DNA from: Sulfuriferula multivorans
GTDB taxonomy: Bacteria; Pseudomonadota; Gammaproteobacteria; Burkholderiales; Thiobacillaceae
NCBI GenBank assembly: GCA_010365175.1
Contig: JAAFGW010000110.1
Location: 1,858-10,566 of the forward strand
Length of the DNA stretch: 8,709 bases
Direction of reading: 5' to 3'
The notes beneath the pieces are model-generated. The model searched no databases and was not told where the DNA came from. It saw nothing but the letters and a program-made list of their open reading frames with translations. The number at the start of each line of letters is the position of its first letter. Position 1 is the stretch's first letter. The translations under genes and the position numbers were made by a program. This document shows, one piece after another, positions 1-8,326 of this stretch.

Positions 1-2
1 TC

Positions 3-1683
<1,681 letters not shown>

Positions 1684-1685
<2 letters not shown>

Positions 1686-1714
1686 AGGTCAGCCTATTCC
1701 AGGCGAACACCTTT
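1684..1714. terminator. Possible weak bidirectional hairpin at a convergent gene junction
   Basis: AAAGGT (1684-1689) pairs with ACCTTT (1709-1714), and an inner CCT/AGG pair can extend the structure. The element straddles the stop codons of the converging ATPase and OsmC genes, with A-rich and T-rich outer ends suitable for termination in either direction. The stem is short and interrupted and has no real T-run, so it may be chance. Confidence 0.2.
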
Positions 1715-2137
1715 GCCATCGGTGACGCTGATTTTGACGGGAATCCCGGCCTGCACGCTTTGCGTGACCGTGCAGAAATCTTCAAACTGACCCAATACAC
1801 GGTCAAGATGGGTAATCTGCGCACCTTCTTTTCCGAGCTGGATCGCCACATCGATCTGCTGGATGCGCAAGCGATTGCTTTCGTTGCGATCGACGATACA
1901 GGTTGCCGTGGTCGTGATGCCGCCAGCATCCTGCTTGAACTTTTGCAGCGAGAACAGCAAACTCGCCGACAGACAGTTCGCCACTGCCGCCAGCAACATA
2001 TGCATCGGAGCCGGACCTTCGCCCTTGCCGAGCGGTGCTGGTTCGTCGGCGAGCAGGCCGGGTATCGCCTCTCCAAAGTCCACCAGGAATTGGTAGTTCT
2101 CTTTCTGCGTAATCGTGACGCTTACTGTTTCAGCCAT
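1694..2137 (-). CDS. OsmC-family protein (thiol-dependent peroxidase-like)
   Basis: The product is a small cytoplasmic protein of the OsmC/Ohr superfamily, whose members reduce peroxides, and in some cases polysulfides, through a cysteine pair. Counting from the upstream ATG at 2143 (149 residues), the candidate catalytic cysteines are C57 in AVANCLSAS and C124 in EDFCTVTQS, placed as in OsmC-like proteins; a further C82 is present. The length is normal for the family. I prefer the second ATG at 2137 because the Shine-Dalgarno-like AGGGAAG (2144-2150) directly abuts the first ATG but lies 6 bases from the second. It is the last gene of the minus-strand cluster, 62 bases after the DUF2892 gene. 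That position suggests a role in thiol or sulfur stress alongside the exporter. The assignment to OsmC versus Ohr subfamily is uncertain. Confidence 0.88.
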   Translation of the reverse strand: MAETVSVTITQKENYQFLVDFGEAIPGLLADEPAPLGKGEGPAPMHMLLAAVANCLSASLLFSLQKFKQDAGGITTTATCIVDRNESNRLRIQQIDVAIQLGKEGAQITHLDRVLGQFEDFCTVTQSVQAGIPVKISVTDGKGVRLE

Positions 2138-2143
2138 AGTCAT

Positions 2144-2156
2144 CTTCCCTTGGAAG
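2144..2156 (-). promoter_or_regulatory. Small hairpin covering the ribosome binding site of the OsmC gene
   Basis: On the minus strand CTTCC-AAG-GGAAG forms a 5-bp stem with a 3-base loop. The right arm is the Shine-Dalgarno-like sequence of the OsmC gene. Such a hairpin could modestly lower initiation, but 13 bases of symmetry can arise by chance. Confidence 0.25.
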
Positions 2157-2199
2157 TTATTGTTCGAGAGACACGCTTATGCTACCGCCACCCATGGGA

Positions 2200-2406
2200 T
2201 CATCCCTGGCGAACACCCGCCTTTTTCAACATGATTTCAAGCGGGCAGAACTGCGTGAAGCTGCTTTGCAAAAGATTGACGCCGACAAAAACCGTGAACC
2301 ATAAAAAGTATTTGCTCACAAAAAGCGGGCTCTCGGGAACCCCTAGCGCCAAGGAAACAAGAATGAAAATTCCTGCAAACATGCGAACCATGCGATTGGT
2401 ATTCAT
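2200..2406 (-). CDS. DUF2892-family small inner-membrane protein (YgaP membrane-domain-like)
   Basis: This is a 68-residue protein with two hydrophobic stretches: one near the N-terminus (MFAGIFILVSLALGV) and a second running through FLWFTVFVGVNLLQSSFT. It ends in the family hallmark FCPLEIMLKKAGV. DUF2892 proteins occur alone or as the membrane part of YgaP, where they are attached to a rhodanese domain; no rhodanese is fused here. The start at 2406 is favoured over the ATG at 2412 because AAGGA directly abuts the earlier ATG but is 6 bases from this one. It follows the RND gene by 29 bases and is surely cotranscribed with it. In E. coli ygaP sits next to the sulfur-responsive ArsR regulator ygaV, which parallels this cluster. 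The molecular function is unknown; a link to sulfur handling is an inference. Confidence 0.87.
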   Translation of the reverse strand: MNTNRMVRMFAGIFILVSLALGVPESPLFVSKYFLWFTVFVGVNLLQSSFTQFCPLEIMLKKAGVRQG

Positions 2407-2435
2407 AGCCATTCCTTCTGAAAATTAACAACCAC

Positions 2436-5400
2436 TTAAGAAAACTTCTTTCGATTCACTGCGTAATACAGTACCGGAATCACCACCAGCGTCAGCAAGG
2501 TGGAGACGAAAATTCCGAAGATCAGCGAGATCGCCAACCCGTTGAAAATCGGGTCATCCAGAATGAAGAGCGCACCGATCATCGCGGCCAGTCCGGTCAG
2601 TATGATCGGCTTGGCGCGCGCAGATGCCGAATGGACCACTGCCTCGACAAACGGCACGCCTTGCGCGACTTGCAGGTTGATGAAGTCGACCAGCAGGATC
2701 GAATTTCGCACAATAATGCCGGCCAGCGCGATCATCCCGATCATCGATGTCGCCGTGTATTGGGCACCCAGCAGCGCATGTCCGGGCATCACGCCGATGA
2801 TGGTTAGCGGGATGGGCGCCATGATGATCAGCGGTGTCATATACGATCCAAATTGCGCGACCACCAGAATGTACACCAGCACCAAACCAACCGCATAGGC
2901 CAGCCCCATGTCGCGGAAAGTTTCATAAGTAATCTGCCACTCGCCATCCCATTTGAGCGCGAACTGGCGATACGGATCTGACGGCTGTTTAATAAAATAT
3001 TCACCCAGCGGCGAACCCTGCGCGGCCGTAAGGTTGTCCAGCTTGCCGCGGACCGAAAACATGCCATACAAGGGACTGTCGAGTTTTCCGGCCATGTCGC
3101 CGATCACGTAAGTCACCGGCAGCATGTCCTTGTGATAAATCGTCTTTTCGCGCGTGGTCGTCTGCACTTTGACCAGTTCGGAAAGAGGTACATTGTCTCC
3201 GTTGCCGGACTTCACCGCCATCGTCAGCAATGTGTTCAGCCGGGCCTGCTTTTCCGGCGGCAGGTTCAATCGCACCGGAATGCTGTGCTTCGACTGTCCA
3301 TCATGCAGCGACGTGATGTCTTCGCCGTCGAGTGCGACCCGCATCGCCTGTACCACATCGGTAGCGGGAATTCCGAGGAGCGCCGCCTTGCGCTGATCGA
3401 CGCGCAGTACCACTTTTGGGGCGTTGTCTTCAATTGAATCGTCGATGCCGATGATGTCGGCGGTCTGGGAAAATTTTTGCCGCACCTGCTTGGCCAGAGC
3501 GTGCCGACCGGCTTCATCCGGGCCGTAGATTTCTGCCACCAGCGGCGACATGACAGGCGGTCCCGGAGGCACTTCAACTACCTTGACTTTGGCGCCATGC
3601 CGGGCTGCGATCTTTTCCAGCGTAGCGCGCACCGAACCGGCGATTTCATGGCTCTTGCGCGAGCGCTTGTGCTTGTCGACCAGGTTCACTTGCATATCAC
3701 CCAGTTCCGGTGCCTGACGCAAATAGTATTGCCGCACCAGCCCATTGAAATTTATCGGTGCCGCAGTGCCGGCGTATCCTTGATAATCGGTGACTTCATC
3801 GACCGTCGCCAGATAGGCACCCATCTCGTGCAGTGCCGCACTGGTGTTTTCGACCGGGGTGCCGACGGGCATGTCGAGCACCACCTGAAACTCCGACTTG
3901 TTGTCGAAAGGCAGCATCTTCAAGACGACCAACTGTGCGACCGGCAAGCTGACCGACAGCAGGATCGCGAACAAGATACCTGCCCACAACCACCGGCGGT
4001 TTCGCGTGGCTTTTTTATCGGCAAGAAATGGCCATAACAGCTTGTTGAACCAGCGGTGCAGTTTGCTGTCGGCATGCGTGACGTGCGCAGCATCGCCGGT
4101 TGATTTGCAAAACCGCTGCGCCAGCCAGGGCGTCACGGTAAAGGCAATCACCAGCGAGATCAGCATGCCCATGCTGGCATTGATGGGAATCGGGCTCATG
4201 TACGGGCCCATCAGGCCGGTGACGAACGCCATGGGCAGCAAGGCGGCGATCACGGTAAAAGTGGCGAGGATGGTTGGGCCGCCGACCTCATCGACCGCAG
4301 GAGGAATGATCTCAGTCAGCGATTTGTCAGGATACAGTTCGCGATGCCGGTAAATGTTCTCGACGACGACGATCGCATCATCAACCAGAATTCCGATTGA
4401 AAAAATCAGCGCGAACAGGCTGACCCGGTTCAGCGTGAAGCCCCAGGCCCACGATGCAAACAGGGTCGCGGCCAGCGTCAGGACCACGGCGATGCCGACG
4501 ATGGCCGCCTCGCGCATGCCTAATGCAAAAAATACCAGGACCACTACCGCCGACGTCGCGAAAATCAGCTTTTGAATCAGCTTCATCGCCTTGTCATTGG
4601 CGGTTTCGCCATAGTTGCGGGTGACGCTGACTTCCACGCCGGCCGGCACAATGGTGTTGCGCAGTTCGGCAACCCGGCGCGTGATCTGCTCCGCTACCTG
4701 TACCGCATTTTCTCCGGACTTCTTGGTGATCGAGATCGTCACCGCCGGGAATTCGCTACCCACCGCGGTCGTTTCCGTCGCTGCGGCCTTGCCCGTGCCA
4801 AACCAGACGTACTTCGACGGTTGCCCCGGACCATCAACAATGCGCGCCACATCCGACAAGGTGACCGGATTGCCATCGCTTACACCCACGACCAGTTGGC
4901 CCACTTCCTTGGCGTTTGCCAGAAAATTACCAGTCTGGACTTCGACCGTGGCATTGTCGGCAGCCAGCTGACCAGCCGGCAATGCCGCGTTGACGCCCAA
5001 TAGCGTCTGGCGAATATCGTTGATGGCCAGGTGATAGGCATTGAGCTTGTCGATGTCCAGAAGCACCCGCACCAGACGCCCTGGGCCACCCAAGGTGACG
5101 ACTTCGCGCGTGCCAGGCACACGCTTCAACTCGGCTTCCATGGCGTGCGCGACACGCTCCAGTTCATACGCGCCGCGATCGCCGTCTTTGGTCCACAGCG
5201 TCAGCGACACGACCGGCACATCGTCGATGCCCTTGGGTTTGATTAGCGGTTCGCCCACATTCAATTCACGCGGAAGCCAGTCGCGGTTGGAATAGATCGT
5301 GTCGTACAGCCGCACCAGCGCTTCGGAGCGCGGAACCCCCACCTTGAATTGCGCGGTGATGATCGCCATCCCCGGTTTGGACACCGAATACACATGCTCG

Positions 5401-5654
5401 AGGTCTTGAATCTGCGAGATCACCTGTTCCGCCGGCGTTGCCACCAGCGTCTCGACATCTTTCACCGATGCGCCGGGAAACGGAATCATCACACTGGCCA
5501 TGGTGACGTTGATCTGCGGCTCTTCCTCGCGCGGCGTGACCAGGACGGCGAACAGACCGAGCAGCATCGCCACCACCGCAATCAACGGCGTCAGCTGCGA
5601 GTGCAGGAAGAATTTCGAGAGGCGGCCTGCAATACCCATATTCTTATATTCCAT
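2436..5654 (-). CDS. RND efflux pump, inner-membrane permease subunit
   Basis: The product is a proton-driven RND-superfamily transporter of 1072 residues, a normal full length, forming the inner-membrane trimer of a tripartite exporter. TM1 lies at about residues 20-40 and is followed by the first periplasmic porter domain. The TM4 proton-relay motif is GILVDDAIVVVEN with D425/D426, then comes the second periplasmic region (about 580-910) and a C-terminal membrane block from about 913 with GIIVRNSILLVDFI. The sequence resembles multidrug (HAE-like) pumps more than heavy-metal CusA-type pumps, but the substrate cannot be read from it. The start is uncertain: the ATG at 5654 has no clear Shine-Dalgarno, and the ATG at 5639 (MGIAGRL) matches the usual N-terminus of this family. 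It lies 118 bases after the adaptor gene, and that gap holds a flavoprotein relic. No outer-membrane channel gene is visible. Confidence 0.95.
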   Translation of the reverse strand: MEYKNMGIAGRLSKFFLHSQLTPLIAVVAMLLGLFAVLVTPREEEPQINVTMASVMIPFPGASVKDVETLVATPAEQVISQIQDLEHVYSVSKPGMAIITAQFKVGVPRSEALVRLYDTIYSNRDWLPRELNVGEPLIKPKGIDDVPVVSLTLWTKDGDRGAYELERVAHAMEAELKRVPGTREVVTLGGPGRLVRVLLDIDKLNAYHLAINDIRQTLLGVNAALPAGQLAADNATVEVQTGNFLANAKEVGQLVVGVSDGNPVTLSDVARIVDGPGQPSKYVWFGTGKAAATETTAVGSEFPAVTISITKKSGENAVQVAEQITRRVAELRNTIVPAGVEVSVTRNYGETANDKAMKLIQKLIFATSAVVVLVFFALGMREAAIVGIAVVLTLAATLFASWAWGFTLNRVSLFALIFSIGILVDDAIVVVENIYRHRELYPDKSLTEIIPPAVDEVGGPTILATFTVIAALLPMAFVTGLMGPYMSPIPINASMGMLISLVIAFTVTPWLAQRFCKSTGDAAHVTHADSKLHRWFNKLLWPFLADKKATRNRRWLWAGILFAILLSVSLPVAQLVVLKMLPFDNKSEFQVVLDMPVGTPVENTSAALHEMGAYLATVDEVTDYQGYAGTAAPINFNGLVRQYYLRQAPELGDMQVNLVDKHKRSRKSHEIAGSVRATLEKIAARHGAKVKVVEVPPGPPVMSPLVAEIYGPDEAGRHALAKQVRQKFSQTADIIGIDDSIEDNAPKVVLRVDQRKAALLGIPATDVVQAMRVALDGEDITSLHDGQSKHSIPVRLNLPPEKQARLNTLLTMAVKSGNGDNVPLSELVKVQTTTREKTIYHKDMLPVTYVIGDMAGKLDSPLYGMFSVRGKLDNLTAAQGSPLGEYFIKQPSDPYRQFALKWDGEWQITYETFRDMGLAYAVGLVLVYILVVAQFGSYMTPLIIMAPIPLTIIGVMPGHALLGAQYTATSMIGMIALAGIIVRNSILLVDFINLQVAQGVPFVEAVVHSASARAKPIILTGLAAMIGALFILDDPIFNGLAISLIFGIFVSTLLTLVVIPVLYYAVNRKKFS

Positions 5655-5678
5655 TAAGGTTGAAGATACCGAGCGATT

Positions 5679-5735
5679 TCAATACGCGCTCTTCGCAACG
5701 CCGATGTCTGCGCCCAAGATAACGATATGAGCCAT
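5679..5735 (-). pseudogene. Relic of a sulfide:quinone oxidoreductase-type flavoprotein N-terminus
   Basis: An ATG at 5735 opens a frame reading MAHIVILGADIGVAKSAY, then TGA at 5679-5681. The first nine residues match the typical N-terminus (MAHIVILGAGIGG-like) of SQR and flavocytochrome c sulfide dehydrogenase flavoproteins, which carry a beta-alpha-beta FAD-binding fold. The GxGxxG here is damaged to G-A-D-I-G-V. Skipping one base near the stop would continue the frame as E-I-A-R-Y-L-Q-P to about position 5656, in keeping with the usual AYEL-like continuation. The rest of the roughly 400-codon gene is absent, since the RND gene starts at 5654. SQR genes are classic targets of BigR/SqrR-type ArsR repressors, and this cluster encodes such a repressor, so an ancestral SQR gene deleted between adaptor and pump is a reasonable reading. 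A short leader peptide is the alternative. Confidence 0.5.
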
Positions 5736-5772
5736 GCTTCATCCGTATGTTGAACGTAACTATGCGTGTCGA

Positions 5773-6921
5773 CTATTTTTCGACGGGTCCTGCAGTACTC
5801 GCGATGCTGCCTGACAAAAGACCGGCCTTGACGGGGTCCAGTGCAATGCGCTCGCCATCGCGCAAACCAGCCAGCACTTCGACATAAGCGTCGACCGACG
5901 CCTCGCCGACGCGGATCTGTCGCAATTGCAGCTGCCCACCCGTACCCAGCACATAGACCGCTGTTACTTCACTGCGGCGCAGCACCGCGCTTGCCGGGAT
6001 GACCAGTTTGCGCGCCACACCTGTCGTGAAGTACGCGCGTGCAAATTGTCCGGGCAACAGGCCGACGGCGTTGTCCAACTCAAGCCGCAGCTTGGCAGTA
6101 TGCGTGCGGCTGTCGACCAGCGGCACGAGCGTGACCTGTTTCGCGGTCAGGCGGCGCTTGGCGGCAGGGACCTCGACCTGGACCGGCATTTCGAGCTTCA
6201 CGTCGCGCAGACTGGACTGCGACAGCGTGGCAATGACGCGCATGCTGGCGGGATCAAATACGGTGACGAGCGGGCGCCCCGGCGTCGCCATGTCACCAAC
6301 CTCGATCGGCGTGGCGGCCACCACGCCAGCATAGGGCGCGGTGATGGTGGTGAATGTCTTGGCGGTGGAAGCTTGCCCGGCGTTGGCCTGCACTGCACCG
6401 ACGCGTGCCTGCGCCGCCTTGTAGTCCAGCTCGGCCTGATCGAGCCCGGCCTTGCTGATGAACTTTTGAGTAAACAACTGCTTGCTGCGCTCATAGCTGC
6501 GCAATGCATTGGTGAGTCCCGCTTGCGCTTCGGCGAGCTGGCTTTGGCTGCCGGAAACCACCTGTTCCGCCGCGCGCGGATCAATGCGCACCAGAACCTG
6601 CCCGGCCTTCACGCTATCGCCAACCTTGACCCTGAGTTCGACAATCTGGCCCGGTATCTGCGCCGCAAGCGTCGATTGACGGACGGCTTCAACCACGCCC
6701 TCCGCGCTGATCACGTCAGGGACATCGCGATAGGCCACTGCAGATGCGGCGAGAGGCGCTGGCGGTGCCGGCTCGGCCGCGCTTGCCTGCGGCGCCAATG
6801 CCCATAACAGGATAGCGGCAAGCAAGGGGAACGTTGCCAGAACGCCAAAATGCGGCGCCCGGTTAGCGGACGGGAGAGTTCGATGAAATTTAATCATGAG
6901 TAGTTTGAATTTTGTTATCAC
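5773..6921 (-). CDS. RND efflux periplasmic adaptor subunit (membrane fusion protein)
   Basis: This is a periplasmic adaptor of 382 residues that would link the RND pump to an outer-membrane channel. A basic N-terminus and hydrophobic segment (about 24-45) ending in ASA-AEP look like a cleaved signal peptide. No lipobox cysteine is present, so it is not an obvious lipoprotein. The two lipoyl halves lie at about 84-115 (AAQIPGQIVELRVKVGDSV) and 190-223 (FTTITAPYAGVV). They flank an alpha-hairpin (about 116-187) and are followed by beta-barrel and membrane-proximal domains. The annotated start is a GTG at 6921 whose GTGA overlaps the TGA stop of the repressor gene, indicating translational coupling. 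The ATG at 6897 (MIKFHRTL) is an equally plausible start, and neither has a strong Shine-Dalgarno. The pump gene follows 118 bases downstream. Confidence 0.94.
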   Translation of the reverse strand: MITKFKLLMIKFHRTLPSANRAPHFGVLATFPLLAAILLWALAPQASAAEPAPPAPLAASAVAYRDVPDVISAEGVVEAVRQSTLAAQIPGQIVELRVKVGDSVKAGQVLVRIDPRAAEQVVSGSQSQLAEAQAGLTNALRSYERSKQLFTQKFISKAGLDQAELDYKAAQARVGAVQANAGQASTAKTFTTITAPYAGVVAATPIEVGDMATPGRPLVTVFDPASMRVIATLSQSSLRDVKLEMPVQVEVPAAKRRLTAKQVTLVPLVDSRTHTAKLRLELDNAVGLLPGQFARAYFTTGVARKLVIPASAVLRRSEVTAVYVLGTGGQLQLRQIRVGEASVDAYVEVLAGLRDGERIALDPVKAGLLSGSIASTAGPVEK

Positions 6922-7277
6922 GATGCCGACCGAGCTGACCTTGGCGTTCTTGTAGGCACAGGACAGTACAGGCCGAACAGCGTCGCCAAAAGCGAAGCCA
7001 CCCGCGAGTCACTGACCTGGTAAAAGATTTTTTTACCTTCGCGCCTGGTGGTCACAATTTCGTCGGTACGCAGGATGCCCAATTGCTGTGACAACGTCGG
7101 CTGACGAATTCCGAGCAATTCTTCCAGCTCACTGACGCATGCTTCCCCTTGCGTCAGCTGGCACAGCAGCAGAAGGCGATCTTCGTTTGCCAGCACACGC
7201 AGCATCGCAGTGGCCTGGCCAGCCGCTTCGCGCATTTGCTCAACGTCGAGATCAGGTGAAGTCATGAGAGTCATCAT
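6918..7277 (-). CDS. ArsR-family repressor of the BigR/SqrR/YgaV (persulfide-sensing) type
   Basis: The product is a winged helix-turn-helix dimeric repressor of 119 residues. The recognition region is about 57-70 (IRQPTLSQQLGILR) and the wing about 76-88 (TTRREGKKIFYQV). Cysteines lie at C39 (LLLLCQL), C47 and C105 (LFGLYCP). The C39-C105 spacing of 66 residues equals that of the sensing cysteines known in BigR (C42/C108) and SqrR (C41/C107), which form a disulfide or tetrasulfide link on reaction with persulfides and then release DNA. The metal-binding ELCVCDL motif of ArsR/SmtB metal sensors is absent. Possible start codons are at 7277, 7274 and 7265, none with a good Shine-Dalgarno. It is the first gene of the cluster, overlaps the adaptor gene by 4 bases, and probably autoregulates through the palindrome just upstream. 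The inducer identity is inferred from family knowledge. Confidence 0.9.
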   Translation of the reverse strand: MMTLMTSPDLDVEQMREAAGQATAMLRVLANEDRLLLLCQLTQGEACVSELEELLGIRQPTLSQQLGILRTDEIVTTRREGKKIFYQVSDSRVASLLATLFGLYCPVPTRTPRSARSAS

Positions 7278-7291
7278 TAATTACAAAAAAA

Positions 7292-7315
7292 ACATTATAT
7301 CTATAAACATAATGT
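7292..7315 (-). promoter_or_regulatory. 24-bp AT-rich palindrome, likely operator of the repressor-efflux operon
   Basis: The half ACATTATATCTA (7292-7303) and the reverse complement of the other half, ACATTATGTTTA, agree at 10 of 12 positions, with the outer seven bases perfect. On the minus strand the palindrome contains a TATAAT hexamer that could be the -10 box, about 15-20 bases before the ArsR start codons; no convincing -35 is visible. BigR-type repressors bind AT-rich palindromes overlapping their own promoter, so dimer binding here would occlude RNA polymerase. Confidence 0.65.
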
Positions 7316-7345
7316 ACGGGCATTCATTCAAGCGGCTTCATTTCT

Positions 7346-7468
7346 CTACCCATCAGTGGCGGGCGTCGCCCAGGCACGCACAATGTCTGTGATCGTCAGA
7401 AAGGTCTTCGCGAACAGGGCCAGCAACGTGGCGAAAACGGCAAGGCGCTTGCTGATTGCACGGAGCAT
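7346..7468 (-). CDS. Hypothetical 40-residue hydrophobic small ORF
   Basis: An ATG at 7468 opens a 40-codon frame ending in TAG. It encodes a basic start (MLRAISKR) followed by a hydrophobic stretch (LAVFATLLALFAKTFLTI) and a polar tail. The layout fits a single-pass small membrane protein or a signal-like peptide. It lies between the universal stress protein gene and the repressor operator, on the same strand. There is no clear Shine-Dalgarno, and I recognise no family. It may be a chance open frame or a decayed gene. Confidence 0.25.
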   Translation of the reverse strand: MLRAISKRLAVFATLLALFAKTFLTITDIVRAWATPATDG

Positions 7469-7532
7469 GGATCGGGCAACGGATCCGGGATAGCCAATGG
7501 TCTTTTTGCAGTCGTCGCCGACTTGGCACTGC

Positions 7533-7973
7533 CTAACGAAATACCAGCACCGGCACCTGGCTGTGAGCCAATACTTTCTGGGTCTCGCTGCCCAGCAGGA
7601 ATCCTCTCACGCCTTTCCTGCCATGCGAGGCCATGGCGATCAAATCGCATCCTTTGTCCTTGGCCATCTTGATGATCGCCTCATAAGGGTGGTCGCTGGT
7701 CACATACGCCGTGTCGCACGCTACGCCAGCCTCCTTTGCTGCACTCTCTATCACCGCGAGGAATTTGGCCGCCTGGGCCTGGCTGTCTTTGTCAAATTCT
7801 TCCTTGGTAGCCTCCGGCATGGCGAGTTCGTAGGTCAACAGACTATGGAATTCAGGGAGCACATGCACGCCCGTGACCTTGGCCTGGGTCTCCTTGGCGA
7901 ACTGGATACTTTTTTGAATCGCGGCTAGGGACGCCTGAGAACCATCGGTCAGCAATAGAAGATGTTTGAACAT
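7533..7973 (-). CDS. Universal stress protein (UspA family)
   Basis: This is a single-domain cytoplasmic UspA-fold protein of 146 residues, normal for the family. It starts with MFKHLLLLTDGSQAS, where the acidic residue after the first strand (D10) contacts nucleotide in ATP-binding members. It ends with the phosphate-binding stretch SHGRKGVRGFLLGS followed by VLAHSQVPVLVFR, the pattern of ATP-binding USPs. The open frame reaches a GTG at 7997, but AGGGAG lies 7 bases before the ATG at 7973, so I take the latter as the start. An FNR-type box upstream suggests induction under low oxygen, as shown for several usp genes under Anr in Pseudomonas. It is about 255 bases upstream of the repressor gene on the same strand. 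The two are probably separate transcription units. Confidence 0.93.
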   Translation of the reverse strand: MFKHLLLLTDGSQASLAAIQKSIQFAKETQAKVTGVHVLPEFHSLLTYELAMPEATKEEFDKDSQAQAAKFLAVIESAAKEAGVACDTAYVTSDHPYEAIIKMAKDKGCDLIAMASHGRKGVRGFLLGSETQKVLAHSQVPVLVFR

Positions 7974-8060
7974 TTCTTTCTCCCTGTTGTTAATCACTCA
8001 GCTCAGACAGACTTTCTCGAATAAACCAGTTTCAGTCTAGTATCCCCATGACGACACCGT

Positions 8061-8074
8061 TTGATCCACATCAA
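8061..8074 (-). promoter_or_regulatory. FNR/Anr-type binding site upstream of the universal stress protein gene
   Basis: TTGATCCACATCAA is a perfect match to the FNR consensus TTGAT-N4-ATCAA. A modest -10 candidate, TAGACT, lies at 8034-8039 on the minus strand. This would put transcription start near 8027 and the box centre about 40 bases upstream, the class II activator position. The site is symmetric, so strand is assigned from the gene it most likely serves. Confidence 0.65.
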
Positions 8075-8110
8075 GAGCAACAATGCGGAGAAGGAACCGA
8101 CTCCGCTCTT

Positions 8111-8326
8111 GCCCGAGTCGTCTACGACTTCTGCGAATCTCGCGCCGGCGAACATGCCAGAACTTTCCTGGGCAAATGGAAGGGCTCTTTGGTGTGCGAC
8201 GATTTCAGCGGTTACAAAGCGAGCTTTGTCGGCGGCATTACCGAGGCTGGCTGCCTGGCGCATTCACGGCGCAAGTTCTTTGACCTGCACGTGAGCAACA
8301 AGAGCCAGATTGCAGCCCAGGCGTTA
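8111..8326 (+). pseudogene. IS66-family transposase, internal fragment
   Basis: A plus-strand frame encodes a segment typical of the IS66 DDE transposase catalytic core: VVYDFCESRAGEHARTFLG, WKGSLVCDDFSGYK (carrying a conserved aspartate of the DDE set) and GCLAHSRRKFFDLHVSNKSQIAAQAL. An ATG at 8048 opens the frame, but the residues before about position 8111 do not look like IS66, and the similarity stops near 8326, followed by a stop codon at 8348-8350. Intact IS66 transposases are around 500 residues, so only a small central part remains and it cannot be active. No terminal inverted repeats or accessory orfs (tnpA/tnpB) are present. The fragment sits directly upstream of the universal stress protein promoter and abuts an integrase relic on its right. 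Confidence 0.82.

Noticed and set aside
1760..2428. 222-codon plus-strand open frame opposite the OsmC and DUF2892 genes
   Set aside because: It is antisense to two recognisable genes and its translation resembles no protein family I know; it is a by-product of GC-rich coding sequence.
5926..6807. 293-codon plus-strand open frame opposite the adaptor gene
   Set aside because: It is antisense to a clear RND adaptor and its product is rich in Arg/His/Leu without recognisable motifs.
7507..7532. GCAGT...ACTGC inverted repeat after the stress protein gene, considered as a terminator
   Set aside because: On the transcribed (minus) strand the stem is followed by a run of A, not T, and the five-base arms are separated by a long loop.
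7396..7650. 84-codon minus-strand open frame overlapping the end of the stress protein gene
   Set aside because: It overlaps the universal stress protein gene in another frame, with a Pro/Ser/Arg-rich translation and no ribosome site.
8281..8326. Apparent hydrophobic catalytic-domain start (WAAIWLLLLTC) of the integrase
   Set aside because: These codons are exactly antisense to the IS66 segment HVSNKSQIAAQA, so they are a shadow of the transposase and not integrase sequence.
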